This document shows, in pieces, positions 1 to 7,216 of a stretch of 32,224 nt of DNA. Source of the DNA: an uncultured Armatimonadota bacterium (GTDB lineage: Bacteria > Armatimonadota > Fimbriimonadia > Fimbriimonadales > GBS-DC); contig CAKZQI010000293.1 in assembly GCA_937139515.1 (NCBI GenBank), positions 1 to 32,224 of the forward strand. The letters are read 5' to 3'. Position 1 is the stretch's first letter. Every line of letters begins with the position of its first letter. The position numbers and the translations under genes were made by a program. The notes beneath the pieces were generated by a model. The model worked only from the letters and a program-made list of their open reading frames with translations. It was not told where the DNA came from and ran no database searches.

Positions 1-137
1 AATGTTTCCGCGAGTGTCGGAAATGTTTCCGCGAGCGTCGGGAATGTTTCCGCGAGTGTCGGGAATGTTTCCGCGAGTGTCGGAAATGTTTCCGCGAGTG
101 TCGGGAATGTTTCCGCGAGTGTCGGGAATGTTTCCGC
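1..137. repeat. 21-bp tandem repeat array, six full units plus a partial one
   Basis: Units start at 1, 22, 43, 64, 85 and 106, with an 11-bp partial unit at 127-137. The consensus is AATGTTTCCGCGAGTGTCGG followed by A or G, with a single C variant in unit 2. There are no spacers. The array touches the window edge, so the copy number is a minimum. Each unit carries short inverted arms (TTCC and GGAA; TTTCCG and CGGAAA where the unit ends in A). The period is a multiple of three and the units contain no stop codon, so frames stay open through the array; frame 1 would read NVSASVG heptads. I cannot tell whether this is a minisatellite or the repeat tail of a protein gene entering from the left. 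Confidence 0.9.
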
Positions 138-159
138 ACTGGATGCGGTCGGCGCCCCC

Positions 160-370
160 TGTCCTTCCGAGCCTTCCTCACCCTGTCCTTCCGAGCTTGC
201 CCCAACTGTCCTTCCGAGCCGAAGGCGAGGAATCCCAGACTCCTCGCTTCGCTCGGGGTGGCAAGGTGGGGACTATCATTCTGACGCTCCCCTTCTGTCA
301 TTCAGAGCGAAGCGAAGAATCTCTAAAGCCCTAATCAGAGACCCTTCACTTCGCTCTGGATGACGGGGCG
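160..370. repeat. Degenerate intergenic repeats (CTGTCCTTCCGAGC and TCATTC-GAGCGAAGCGAAGAATCT type)
   Basis: CTGTCCTTCCGAGC occurs three times near 160, 182 and 207, and is followed by a TGTCATTCAGAGCGAAGCGAAG unit near 296 and its inverted partner CACTTCGCTCTGGATGACG near 347. The same unit recurs at 5084-5225 and 22720-23285. Translation of such repeats gives the spurious HSERSEES peptide. I see no convincing gene between 138 and 520. Confidence 0.75.
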
Positions 371-502
371 GGGTTTTGAAGACGAACCGAAGCTTGCCCT
401 TCGGTGCTACTACCTGCACCTAAATCAAGCGTTTTGGAAACCTAAACTCAACGAATAGACCCCTGTTAGGAATCCATATTTCCTCTGGTAGACTCTATCC
501 AT

Positions 503-573
503 CAGGAGGTAATCAAACCGATGAGCAAACGAACATCCATACAGGAGGTAATCAAACCGATGAGCAAACGAAC
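503..573 (+). repeat. Tandem duplication of ribosome-binding site and start codon
   Basis: A 32-bp segment, containing AGGAGGT, the ATG and the first four codons that follow it, occurs at 503-534 and again at 542-573. The copies are separated by 7 bp and offset by 39 bp. The two ATG codons (521 and 560) are in the same frame, so the rhodanese gene has two complete and identical initiation regions. Confidence 0.93.
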
Positions 574-1414
574 GGCGTTCGTGGTGCTGTTTCTAACCAA
601 CCTGATTTCAGCGTGGAGCCAGATAGAAAAGCCCTCTTTAGTGGAGACCGAGTGGCTCGCTCAGAACTTGGGTAAGGTGCGAGTGATTGACGCCCGCAGC
701 GAGGTCTCGGTTTACCTTCAGGGACACATTCCGGGCGCAGTCTATTTGAACTCGGAGACTTTGCGAGTCTCGCGCGGGGGCATTCCGGGGCAAATCCTCC
801 CCCCTGAGCGCTTGGCGGACATCTTTGGGCAGTTGGGCATCAGCAACAACACGCCTGTGGTGGTCTACTCCAGTTCCGCCGACTCGTTTACCACCGCAAC
901 TTACATCTTATTCGCCTTAGTCTACTTGGGGCATGACCGCGTGGCGGTATTGAACGGTGGCTTTGAGAAGTGGCAGGCGGAAAACCGTCCCCTTTCTCGT
1001 GAGATACCGCGCGTGGAGTTGGCAAGCTTTACCCCCGATCCCCGCCCTGAGTTGACCCGCACCCTCAACGAGCTGAACCAGCTGATAAACTCGCCTGAGC
1101 CTCTGCAAGTGCTTGACGCGCGCCCAAGCACGATGTACCAAGAGGGGCACATGCCAACCGCGCAGAGCTTGCCGATTGGCGAACTGCTCAAATCGGACGG
1201 GAAGGTCGCCGTGTGGCTTAGCCCAGACGCTGTTCGTGAGAAGCTCAAAGCACTTGGAGTAGACCCTCAGCGCCCTATTGTGACCTACTGTGCCACGGGG
1301 CGTCAAGGGAGCCTTGCTTGGTTCACCCTGCGCTACCTGCTCGGTGCGGACGCCACCCTCTACGAGGGGGGTTGGGTCGAGTGGCGCGCCGCAGGGCAAG
1401 CCATAAAGAAGTAA
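560..1414 (+). CDS. Secreted two-domain rhodanese (thiosulfate/3-mercaptopyruvate-type sulfurtransferase)
   Basis: The protein has 284 residues from the ATG at 560, or 297 from the identical upstream start at 521. The later start gives a compact signal peptide (MSKRTAFVVLFLTNLISAWS, then Q). Two rhodanese domains follow, roughly residues 18-135 and 160-283. The N-terminal domain keeps the VIDARSE and GHIPGA elements but has SSSAD where the catalytic cysteine loop should be, so it is structural. The C-terminal domain has VLDARPS, EGHMP and the active loop CATGRQG with Cys244. This inactive-then-active layout is standard for the family, whose members move sulfane sulfur to an acceptor thiol or cyanide. 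Export of the enzyme is inferred from the leader. A GC stem-loop follows the stop codon. The physiological substrate cannot be read from the sequence. Confidence 0.9.
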   Translation: MSKRTAFVVLFLTNLISAWSQIEKPSLVETEWLAQNLGKVRVIDARSEVSVYLQGHIPGAVYLNSETLRVSRGGIPGQILPPERLADIFGQLGISNNTPVVVYSSSADSFTTATYILFALVYLGHDRVAVLNGGFEKWQAENRPLSREIPRVELASFTPDPRPELTRTLNELNQLINSPEPLQVLDARPSTMYQEGHMPTAQSLPIGELLKSDGKVAVWLSPDAVREKLKALGVDPQRPIVTYCATGRQGSLAWFTLRYLLGADATLYEGGWVEWRAAGQAIKK

Positions 1415-1423
1415 GAACCATTA

Positions 1424-1448
1424 GGGGAGGGAACGGATTGCCCTCCCC
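1424..1448 (+). terminator. GC stem-loop after the rhodanese gene
   Basis: GGGGAGGG (1424-1431) and CCCTCCCC (1441-1448) form an 8-bp perfect stem with a 9-nt loop, 9 nt after the stop codon. No T tract follows directly, so termination is likely but not certain. Confidence 0.55.
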
Positions 1449-1506
1449 ACACAGAAAAATCCCCGTTTTAACCCCCGAATTTTGACCCGAGATCGGAAAA
1501 ACCACC

Positions 1507-1534
1507 TTGCATCGGCTGAAAACTGGGGTATAAT
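1507..1534 (+). promoter_or_regulatory. Promoter of the first pseudopilin gene
   Basis: TTGCAT at 1507-1512, a 16-bp spacer, then TATAAT at 1529-1534 preceded by GGGG. The predicted transcript starts near 1541, leaving a leader with AAGGAGG at 1552-1558 before the ATG at 1565. Confidence 0.75.
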
Positions 1535-1564
1535 GAGAGATCATACCCTACAAGGAGGCATTGC

Positions 1565-2386
1565 ATGAGTAATCGACGTGGTTTTACGCTGATTGAGTTG
1601 CTTGTCGTGATTGCGATCATCGCCATTTTGGCGGCGATCCTCTTCCCCGTGTTTGCGCAGGCACGTGAGAGTGCCCGCAAGACCCAGTGTCTGTCCAACG
1701 GTAAGCAGTTAGGGACTGCGATAATGATGTATGCGCAGGACTACGACGAGGCAATCGTAGGCTGGTTCAAGGTTAGCGAGTACGCTGGGCAGCCGTTGTG
1801 GGAGCGGTTCTGGATTGGAATGCTCAACCCGTATGTGAAGGGCGAAATTAACCGACCTGCCGCCGGTCAGCGCTGGACCGCAGGCGCGACCCCCAAGGGC
1901 GTGTATGCGTGTCCCTCTTGGAGCCAGTCCAACTATCTGCGCGGGGCGAATATGCCCGACTGCTACCCTGGCTCGCTTGACCCCTACTTCCCACCGACCG
2001 AGATTTTCTCGCACTACGGTATCGTCTTCCAGATGGCGACGCGCGGGGGCGCTGGCACCCAGCAGAACCCGTACTATCACTATGCAGGTAGCCTTGTCTA
2101 TCCTGCAGCAAGCGGTGGACTGACCCGCTATCTGGCAGAGATTCGCCGACCTGCCGAGACCGTTCTGATGGGCGATGGAATTACCATGCTCGACCGCGGT
2201 CCGACCTATGTTGTGATTGCGCTCGGCTGCGAGTCGCAGTTCATCCACCAAGAGGGAAGCAACTTCATCTTCCTGGATGGGCACGCCAAGTACATCTCGC
2301 GCAACTCCGAGCGGTATCTGATGAGCACCACCGAGAACGGTCAGACCGTCTGGTTCATGCGCTACTACACCTTCTCGATGGAGTAA
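1565..2386 (+). CDS. DUF1559-type pseudopilin (prepilin N-terminus, H-X9-DG-like C-terminus)
   Basis: The 273-residue protein opens with MSNRRG followed by [13 protein letters not shown]. This is the class III prepilin signal: a peptidase would cut after RRG, and the next ~22 residues form the hydrophobic helix used for pseudopilus assembly. [19 protein letters not shown] is the conserved continuation seen in the large DUF1559 families of Planctomycetes and Armatimonadota. The C-terminal [15 protein letters not shown] matches the DG-centred tail motif of these proteins. The body contains scattered Cys and aromatic residues, and the exact role of these abundant pseudopilins is not established. 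AAGGAGG supports the start. A small lipoprotein gene follows after 7 bp and probably shares the transcript. A second, broken member of the family lies at 8433-9299. Confidence 0.9.
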   Translation: MSNRRGFTLIELLVVIAIIAILAAILFPVFAQARESARKTQCLSNGKQLGTAIMMYAQDYDEAIVGWFKVSEYAGQPLWERFWIGMLNPYVKGEINRPAAGQRWTAGATPKGVYACPSWSQSNYLRGANMPDCYPGSLDPYFPPTEIFSHYGIVFQMATRGGAGTQQNPYYHYAGSLVYPAASGGLTRYLAEIRRPAETVLMGDGITMLDRGPTYVVIALGCESQFIHQEGSNFIFLDGHAKYISRNSERYLMSTTENGQTVWFMRYYTFSME

Positions 2387-2393
2387 TCTCACT

Positions 2394-2582
2394 ATGCGAC
2401 GCAAACTTGGACGACTGGCGACCTTCGTTCTGGGAAGTTTCGCGCTGATCCTTGCATTAGGAACCCTCAGCGCCTGCGGCTCTAACCCTGAAGAGAAGCA
2501 GGCAGAAGGCTACTACGAGGGACCGATGCAGCCCAAAAGCGAGCGTGTCGGCTCTCCCGGACAACAAGCCGGCGGCGAGTAA
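2394..2582 (+). CDS. Small lipoprotein with GYYEGPMQPKSER motif
   Basis: 62 residues. An N-terminal positive region and hydrophobic stretch end in a lipobox (LSAC), so the mature protein would begin with a lipidated Cys at about residue 28 and be only about 35 residues long. Its tail contains GYYEGPMQPKSERVGSPG, which closely matches the next gene (GYYEGPMLPKSQRMGPPG). The gene lies 7 bp after the pseudopilin and before a strong terminator, which suggests a two-gene unit with the pseudopilin. I do not recognise a named family. The repeated pairing suggests a companion role at the envelope, but that is inference. Confidence 0.75.
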   Translation: MRRKLGRLATFVLGSFALILALGTLSACGSNPEEKQAEGYYEGPMQPKSERVGSPGQQAGGE

Positions 2583-2593
2583 TCCTGATATAG

Positions 2594-2620
2594 CGCCCTC
2601 CCACTGAGGGAGGGCGTTTT
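2594..2620 (+). terminator. Intrinsic terminator after the small lipoprotein
   Basis: CGCCCTCCC (2594-2602), loop ACTGA, GGGAGGGCG (2608-2616), then TTTT. It is a 9-bp perfect stem followed by a T run, ending the pseudopilin unit. Confidence 0.85.
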
Positions 2621-2634
2621 ACTCAGAGGGATCT

Positions 2635-2838
2635 ATGAAGACCAGCCTACGAAATGTCGGTATCCTGATTATCTTGGGCGCCGTGCTGGTGGTAGTGGCG
2701 TTTGTTATGCGCCACCAAGCGGTCCAGCCGCCACCCCCTTCTGCACCGGGCTACTACGAAGGACCGATGCTCCCGAAAAGTCAGCGCATGGGACCTCCGG
2801 GGGGCGGAGGAGCGCCTGGTGCCGCCCAAACACAGTGA
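2635..2838 (+). CDS. Small single-span envelope protein with GYYEGPMLPKSQR motif
   Basis: 67 residues. One hydrophobic segment covers about residues 8-25 (VGILIILGAVLVVVAFVM). A Pro-rich linker (QPPPPSAPG) leads to GYYEGPMLPKSQRMGPPG and a Gly/Ala tail. There is no lipobox Cys, so the protein is probably an N-terminally anchored membrane protein rather than a lipoprotein. The shared motif shows it is a paralogue of the gene at 2394 with a different anchoring mode. The gene sits just after the terminator at 2594-2620, with AGAGGGAT upstream of its ATG. It converges on the PilZ gene with only a 4-bp gap. Its function is unknown. Confidence 0.72.
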   Translation: MKTSLRNVGILIILGAVLVVVAFVMRHQAVQPPPPSAPGYYEGPMLPKSQRMGPPGGGGAPGAAQTQ

Positions 2839-2842
2839 AGCT

Positions 2843-3424
2843 TCAGGGAAACAACTTCGCTAACCACAAGGCATCGGTGCGCGACAGGTCGGTAAACTGA
2901 AGCCCGTGAAACCAGCGCGTGCCATCTTCAGCGGGCATCGTGTAGCACACCTCGGCACGAGCGCTAATCTCGTGATTACCATCCAATATCGGAAACTGCA
3001 GGCTAATCTGAGTCCCTACAGGTAACGCCCGACAGAACACCAAGCGTGCCCCCGACCGACTGATGTTGGTAATGCGCGCTTCAAAGACGGTGTCGTCTAA
3101 GTGGACATGGACAATCATGCTGACGATGTAGCGCTTCTCGGTGCGACGGTCTACAATCGCTGGGGGCGAGGCTAATGCACACACCGCCACAGGCGGATGA
3201 ATCTGTGCTACCTGCGCCTGCACTCGGTAGAGCATCTCCTTCGCAGAGACAAACAGGTAAACGGTCGCCCCCCTTCGTAGGCTTTGCCACTCACTGGGGT
3301 TCCCCGAATCGAACAGGACGGTGAAATGATTTGGGTCAGCAGAGACCAGTTGCCCCTCCAAGCGCATGTTGTGGTTCGGCAAATGTACTTCAACCTTTGG
3401 CTTTGCTCCTTGCGCAGACACCAT
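2843..3424 (-). CDS. PilZ-domain protein (predicted c-di-GMP receptor)
   Basis: 193 residues from the ATG at 3424. A GTG at 3457 would add 11 residues, but a GGTGTAAT promoter-like box at 3429-3436 lies between the two, so the ATG is preferred. The N-terminal ~90 residues look like a YcgR/PilZN-type beta domain (MRLEGQLVSADPNHFTVLFD). The C-terminal PilZ domain begins with RRTEKR, giving the RxxxR c-di-GMP contact motif, and continues with NISRSGARL, the (D/N)xSxxG motif. Both signature elements are intact, so binding of c-di-GMP is expected. No catalytic domain is fused. A GGDEF protein is encoded at 11429-12793. The target (motility or envelope) is not indicated. Confidence 0.85.
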   Translation of the reverse strand: MVSAQGAKPKVEVHLPNHNMRLEGQLVSADPNHFTVLFDSGNPSEWQSLRRGATVYLFVSAKEMLYRVQAQVAQIHPPVAVCALASPPAIVDRRTEKRYIVSMIVHVHLDDTVFEARITNISRSGARLVFCRALPVGTQISLQFPILDGNHEISARAEVCYTMPAEDGTRWFHGLQFTDLSRTDALWLAKLFP

Positions 3425-3482
3425 CTTTATTACACCTCTGCTGGGGTTATTCCACACTGAGCCGAGAGAATCAACACGCAGG

Positions 3483-3488
3483 TATAAT
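3483..3488 (+). promoter_or_regulatory. -10 element of the M32 carboxypeptidase gene
   Basis: CAGGTATAAT, with the hexamer TATAAT at 3483-3488. GGAGGG at 3495-3500 and the ATG at 3507 follow, so this unit has a short leader carrying a Shine-Dalgarno sequence. Confidence 0.7.
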
Positions 3489-3506
3489 CGGCGCGGAGGG
3501 ATTCGT

Positions 3507-5015
3507 ATGAGCGTACAACAGACTTATCAACAGTTGGAAGCGTGGGCGAAGGAGACCGCGCTTTTGGAGTCGGTGGCAGGCGTGCTGGGTTGGGACCAGC
3601 GCGTGATGATGCCCGCCAAAGCGGCTCCCCACCGTGCCAACCAGTTCGCCTTGCTTTCAGGACTTATCCACCAACGGGCAACCGACCCGCGCGTGGGCGA
3701 GTGGCTGGCAGAGTTGGAACAGAGCGAACTAACCCAAGACCCCGAAAGTGTGCCTGCAGTCAATATTCGTCAGTGGCGACGGGAATACGACCGCATGACC
3801 AAACTGCCCACCGAGCTGGTGATGGAGTTTGCTCGCACGACCGCTCTCGCCGAGAAGGCATGGGAAGAGGCGCGTGAAAAGTCCGATTACCCATTGTTTA
3901 AACCCCACTTACAGAAGATTGTGCAGATTGTGCGGGAAATCGCTGAGCGCTACGGCTATGAAACCGAACCGTATGATGCCTTGTTAGACCAATACGAGCA
4001 GGGCATGACCGCCAAACAGGTGGAGGCGCTGTTTGCCCCTCTGCGCCAGCATACCCCCGACCTCGTGGCTCGCCTACAAAACGCCCCCAGAAAACCCAAC
4101 ACCGACATCCTGCACCGCCACTATCCCCGCGAGGCACAGGAAAGGTTCTGTCGGCTAGTTACAGAGACCATCGGCTTTGATTGGCAAGGTGGGCGATTAG
4201 ACCCCACGGTTCACCCATTCGCCATACGGCTCGTGCCGGGCGATGTGCGCATCACCACCCGTTATTATGAGAACTTCCTGAACCCCGCGCTGTTTGGCAC
4301 GGTTCACGAGCTGGGGCACGCCCTCTACGAGATGGGACTGCCTCAGGAACACTGGGGTACCCCGATGGGCGAGTCGACCTCGCTGGGCATCCACGAGTCG
4401 CAGTCGCGCATGTGGGAAAACTTCGTGGGGCGCAGCCGAGCGTTCTGGGAGTACTTCTACCCGATTGCGCAACAGCACTTCACCGCCCTACAGGAAGTGC
4501 CGCTGGACGAGTTCGTGTTTGCCGTCAACGCCGTCAAACCGTCCACCATCCGCGTTGAGGCGGATGAGGTGACCTACAACCTGCATATTATCTTGCGCTT
4601 CGAATTGGAGTTGGCGCTGATGCGGGGCGAGCTGGAAGTAGACGACCTGCCCAGCGCTTGGAACGAGCGTTTTGAGAAGTACATGGGCTTCCGTCCACCC
4701 AGCGACGCGGAGGGCGTCCTGCAGGATGTCCACTGGTCAGGCGGGATGATCGGCTACTTCCCGACCTACACGCTGGGCAACCTCTACGCGGCGCAGTTCT
4801 CTGAGAGCGCCGAGCGCGAGCTGGGCGACCTGGATGCGATGTTCCGCAAGGGCGAGTTCCGCCCCTTGCTGGAGTGGCTTGTGCAAAATATCCACCAACA
4901 GGGCAAGCGCTACACCGCGAATCAACTCGCCGAACGCATCACGGGTAAACCGCTCAGTGCCGAATCGCTGTTGAACTACTTCCAGCGCAAGTTCCCCGAA
5001 CTGTACGGGATCTAA
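3507..5015 (+). CDS. Metallocarboxypeptidase, M32 family (carboxypeptidase Taq type)
   Basis: 502 residues from the ATG at 3507, the usual M32 length; the SD GGAGGG supports this start. All family motifs are visible in order: HPF, DVRITT, the zinc site HELGH at residues 267-271, IHESQSRMWEN, IRVEADEVTYNLHI and GVLQDVHWSGG. The enzyme removes C-terminal residues from peptides and is largely helical and cytoplasmic; there is no signal peptide. It is transcribed alone from its own TATAAT box, divergently from the PilZ gene. A stem-loop follows the stop codon. Nothing is truncated. Confidence 0.96.
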   Translation: MSVQQTYQQLEAWAKETALLESVAGVLGWDQRVMMPAKAAPHRANQFALLSGLIHQRATDPRVGEWLAELEQSELTQDPESVPAVNIRQWRREYDRMTKLPTELVMEFARTTALAEKAWEEAREKSDYPLFKPHLQKIVQIVREIAERYGYETEPYDALLDQYEQGMTAKQVEALFAPLRQHTPDLVARLQNAPRKPNTDILHRHYPREAQERFCRLVTETIGFDWQGGRLDPTVHPFAIRLVPGDVRITTRYYENFLNPALFGTVHELGHALYEMGLPQEHWGTPMGESTSLGIHESQSRMWENFVGRSRAFWEYFYPIAQQHFTALQEVPLDEFVFAVNAVKPSTIRVEADEVTYNLHIILRFELELALMRGELEVDDLPSAWNERFEKYMGFRPPSDAEGVLQDVHWSGGMIGYFPTYTLGNLYAAQFSESAERELGDLDAMFRKGEFRPLLEWLVQNIHQQGKRYTANQLAERITGKPLSAESLLNYFQRKFPELYGI

Positions 5016-5028
5016 GCTCCGTTGTGTA

Positions 5029-5056
5029 GGGGCAGACCTCTGTGTCTGCCCCATTT
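5029..5056 (+). terminator. Stem-loop after the M32 gene
   Basis: GGGGCAGAC (5029-5037), loop CTCTGT, GTCTGCCCC (5044-5052), then ATTT. The 9-bp perfect stem starts 13 nt after the stop codon; the T tract is weak. Confidence 0.6.
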
Positions 5057-5083
5057 ATCCATAGCCCCTATATCTGCCCTTTG

Positions 5084-5225
5084 AGAGATTCTTCGCTTCG
5101 CTGAGAAAGACAAGAGGGGCTCCAGAATGACAATCCCCACCCTGTCACCCTGAGCGTCAGCGAAGGGTCTATGTCACTCTGAGCCGAAGGCAAAGAGCCT
5201 CACTTCGCTCAGAATGACAGTGGGG
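5084..5225. repeat. Intergenic repeats of the HSERSE type
   Basis: Units with GATTCTTCGCTTCGCTGAG, CACCCTGTCACCCTGAGCGTC and CACTTCGCTCAGAATGACAG lie in alternating orientation. They fill the gap between the M32 gene and the promoter at 5277. The same words recur at 22720-23285. Confidence 0.8.
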
Positions 5226-5276
5226 GAATGCAGGTTGCTCGCACGCTCGGTTTCGGGACACTACCCCCACGAAAGG

Positions 5277-5282
5277 TACACT
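5277..5282 (+). promoter_or_regulatory. Leaderless-type -10 box for the gene at 5289
   Basis: AAGGTACACT: the hexamer TACACT ends at 5282, exactly 6 nt before the ATG at 5289. No Shine-Dalgarno sequence is present, so the predicted transcript starts at the ATG. Confidence 0.6.
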
Positions 5283-5288
5283 TCTGCT

Positions 5289-6371
5289 ATGCGCTACAGA
5301 GCCTCTGCACTCGGATGGTTGGCAGTTTGTCTGGTGATGGTGAGTGCCTACGCTCTCGCCCACCAAGCGCCTGCTCAAAATGACACCGTTCTCCCTCGCC
5401 AAGCAAAGCCGACTCGCCCTGCTGAACTGCTGGACACGGGCAAAATTGTCGTGCGGGTGCTGGTGCTGAGTTTCAACCCCATCGTGCTTCAAGAAGGGGG
5501 CAAACGCCTACACGAAGTGGGCAAATGGAACGACCCACGCCAACTCGCCAAAGAATACGCACGGGAGGTCAACGAAGCCAGTCAGGGCTTTATTGAGTTC
5601 CAAATTGTGGAATGGCGCGACCTGGATGAGTTCCCCGTCAAGGTGGATGGCTTCACTTACACGCTGGAGCAGTACTTGGAGTGCCTGCGCACATGGAAAG
5701 GCTGGCACGAACCTGACGGGACGGACTATGAGAAGGTGCTCCTCAAGCACGGCGTACACGAGCTGATAGATAACAACAAGATAGACGAGGTCTGGATGTT
5801 CGGCGCGCCCTATATGGGCTTTTGGGAATCGGCGATGGCAGGACCGGGGGCGTTCTTCATCAACGGGGGCGTTTATGATAAGTTCCCGACGCGTCGCCCG
5901 TTTGCGATTATGGGCTTCAACTACGAGCGGGGTGTCGCCGAGATGCTCCATAACCTGTGCCACCGCACCGAAGCGACGATGACCCGCATCTATGGCGGGT
6001 GGAAGTCTGACCAGCTGGTGCACAACTGGGCGCGCTTCGCGTCGAATGCGCACCAGTCTAACGGCGTTTCGGCAGTGGGTTCGTGCCATTACCCGCCCAA
6101 CGGCGAGAAGGATTACGACTATGCCAACCCGCGCACGGTGGTCAGCTCCGCTCCCGATTGGCTTAGCTACCCCAACCTCACGGGCAAGACGATGCCCGTC
6201 AATCGTGAGACCTGGGGCGGACCCGACTATCACCTCAACTATATGCGCTGGTGGTTTCGCCATCTGCCCCGTGCAAAAGGCGTCAACGAAGATGGACGGC
6301 TCAACAACTGGTGGCGCTATGTGTTTGATTTCACACGCTACGACGAGCGGGGCAAGCCGATAGGCAACTGA
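5289..6371 (+). CDS. Secreted protein of unknown function, possibly metallopeptidase-like
   Basis: 360 residues from the ATG at 5289. Residues 1-26 form a signal peptide (MRYRASALGW then VCLVMVSAYALA). The mature protein starts with VRVLVLSFNPIV, then an alpha/beta region with DNNKIDEVWMFGAPYMGFWES, and a central segment GVAEMLHNLCHRTEATM that resembles the H-rich helix of zinc peptidases without giving a standard HExxH. The C-terminal half is rich in Trp and Asn (WLSYPNLTG, GGPDYHLNYMRWW). I do not recognise a named family. A Gly-Ala-Pro-Tyr loop and a helix with spaced E, H and H hint at a hydrolase, but this is inference. The next gene starts 1 nt after the stop codon, so the two are probably cotranscribed. 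Confidence 0.8.
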   Translation: MRYRASALGWLAVCLVMVSAYALAHQAPAQNDTVLPRQAKPTRPAELLDTGKIVVRVLVLSFNPIVLQEGGKRLHEVGKWNDPRQLAKEYAREVNEASQGFIEFQIVEWRDLDEFPVKVDGFTYTLEQYLECLRTWKGWHEPDGTDYEKVLLKHGVHELIDNNKIDEVWMFGAPYMGFWESAMAGPGAFFINGGVYDKFPTRRPFAIMGFNYERGVAEMLHNLCHRTEATMTRIYGGWKSDQLVHNWARFASNAHQSNGVSAVGSCHYPPNGEKDYDYANPRTVVSSAPDWLSYPNLTGKTMPVNRETWGGPDYHLNYMRWWFRHLPRAKGVNEDGRLNNWWRYVFDFTRYDERGKPIGN

Positions 6372-6372
6372 G

Positions 6373-7125
6373 ATGCGCAAGGAGGGCTACTGCGCCTACG
6401 GTGCGGGAGTTGTTCAAGCGCTTTTAGAGCGCCTACAGGCAGGCGACTGCGAGGCACTCTTTCGACTTCAGGTGTGCCTGAGCCTGTTTCGAGCGTGCTA
6501 CCCGCCCACGCGCCTTGCGTATTGGAAACGGCGTATCCGACGCTGTCTGCGTGCGCTGAACGCCCTGAATGACCACCAGCAACTGCTCCAGTGGGTCTCC
6601 GAGCAGGAATACAGCCCTGAACAGCGTGCAGGGATCCAGCGCGTGCAACTGCGCCTGAGTCAGCGCATCGCCAACCTCCTACAGCGCGCCGACGAAGCGT
6701 GGCAAAGCCTGCTCCAATCGCACACGCTGAACGAGATGCGTGGGCTGAGCCGAAGGTGGACAGAAACACACGCCTCAGAGCCTCCTTGTCCCGACTACAT
6801 CCACCACACTTGGAAACAGTTCGTGCGTGAGCATCAGCCGGCACTCGCTTCCGAAACGATGGCGTTGGACACGCGTTGGGGCAGGCTCCATACGCTGATT
6901 GTAGGGGCAGAAATTTTGGGGTCTCTGCTGGAGAACCCCGTGCCTTGCGAATGGCTCTCTGAGTTTCAGAAGGTGGGGCAGGAGCGCTTTGTCCAAACCG
7001 CCCAACATATCCTGCAAAGCCTTTGGGAGAGCGAGCAGGAGCAGGTTCGCCAGTTTTATGGGCACACGCGCCCGCTCCAACGACTGCGTCTCGGCTGGGA
7101 GCTCCTACAAAGTAAAGTCTCTTAA
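6373..7125 (+). CDS. CHAD-like helical protein, divergent
   Basis: 250 residues, mostly helical and rich in Arg, Gln and Leu. Two segments, residues ~30-75 (FRLQVCLSLFRACYPPTR, then RRIRRCLRALNALND) and ~165-190, resemble the two half-repeats of CHAD domains, which bind polyphosphate through basic helices. The conserved His residues of canonical CHAD domains are largely absent, so the assignment is tentative. The start codon lies 1 nt after the preceding stop (TGAGATG) and has no SD of its own, which suggests translational coupling to the secreted protein upstream. No membrane segment or signal peptide is visible. Confidence 0.7.
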   Translation: MRKEGYCAYGAGVVQALLERLQAGDCEALFRLQVCLSLFRACYPPTRLAYWKRRIRRCLRALNALNDHQQLLQWVSEQEYSPEQRAGIQRVQLRLSQRIANLLQRADEAWQSLLQSHTLNEMRGLSRRWTETHASEPPCPDYIHHTWKQFVREHQPALASETMALDTRWGRLHTLIVGAEILGSLLENPVPCEWLSEFQKVGQERFVQTAQHILQSLWESEQEQVRQFYGHTRPLQRLRLGWELLQSKVS

Positions 7126-7149
7126 CCTAACAATAACATCGCGTCGAGG

Positions 7150-7155
7150 TAGAAT
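7150..7155 (+). promoter_or_regulatory. Likely -10 box upstream of the PEP-CTERM nuclease-fold gene
   Basis: GAGGTAGAAT, with hexamer TAGAAT at 7150-7155, fits the GGTANANT motif found elsewhere in the window. It precedes an 18-codon open frame and then the gene at 7213. Confidence 0.45.
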
Positions 7156-7159
7156 AGGG

Positions 7160-7216
7160 ATGATAAGAGGACACGACTCCCCAACATCGGGAGCGGGACA
7201 TAGGGTATTGGCATGA
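7160..7216 (+). CDS. Possible 18-residue leader peptide overlapping the next start
   Basis: ATG at 7160 opens the frame MIRGHDSPTSGAGHRVLA. It stops with TGA at 7214-7216, giving an ATGA overlap with the start codon of the next gene at 7213. It begins 5 nt after the -10-like box. The overlap is the geometry used for translational coupling, and the downstream gene has no obvious SD. There is no other evidence that it is translated. Confidence 0.25.
   Translation: MIRGHDSPTSGAGHRVLA

Noticed and set aside
1-137. CRISPR array
   Set aside because: The 21-bp units follow each other without spacers, and no cas gene is near.
1-137. Iteron-type replication origin
   Set aside because: No replication initiator gene, AT-rich region or DnaA boxes are visible nearby.
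2-334. 110-residue open frame with MFPRVSG repeats
   Set aside because: It is produced by the tandem array and runs into HSERSE-type repeat; no RBS or family match supports it.
6338-6844. Minus-strand frame opposite the CHAD-like gene
   Set aside because: It is a shadow of the plus-strand gene with no start signal or recognisable motif.
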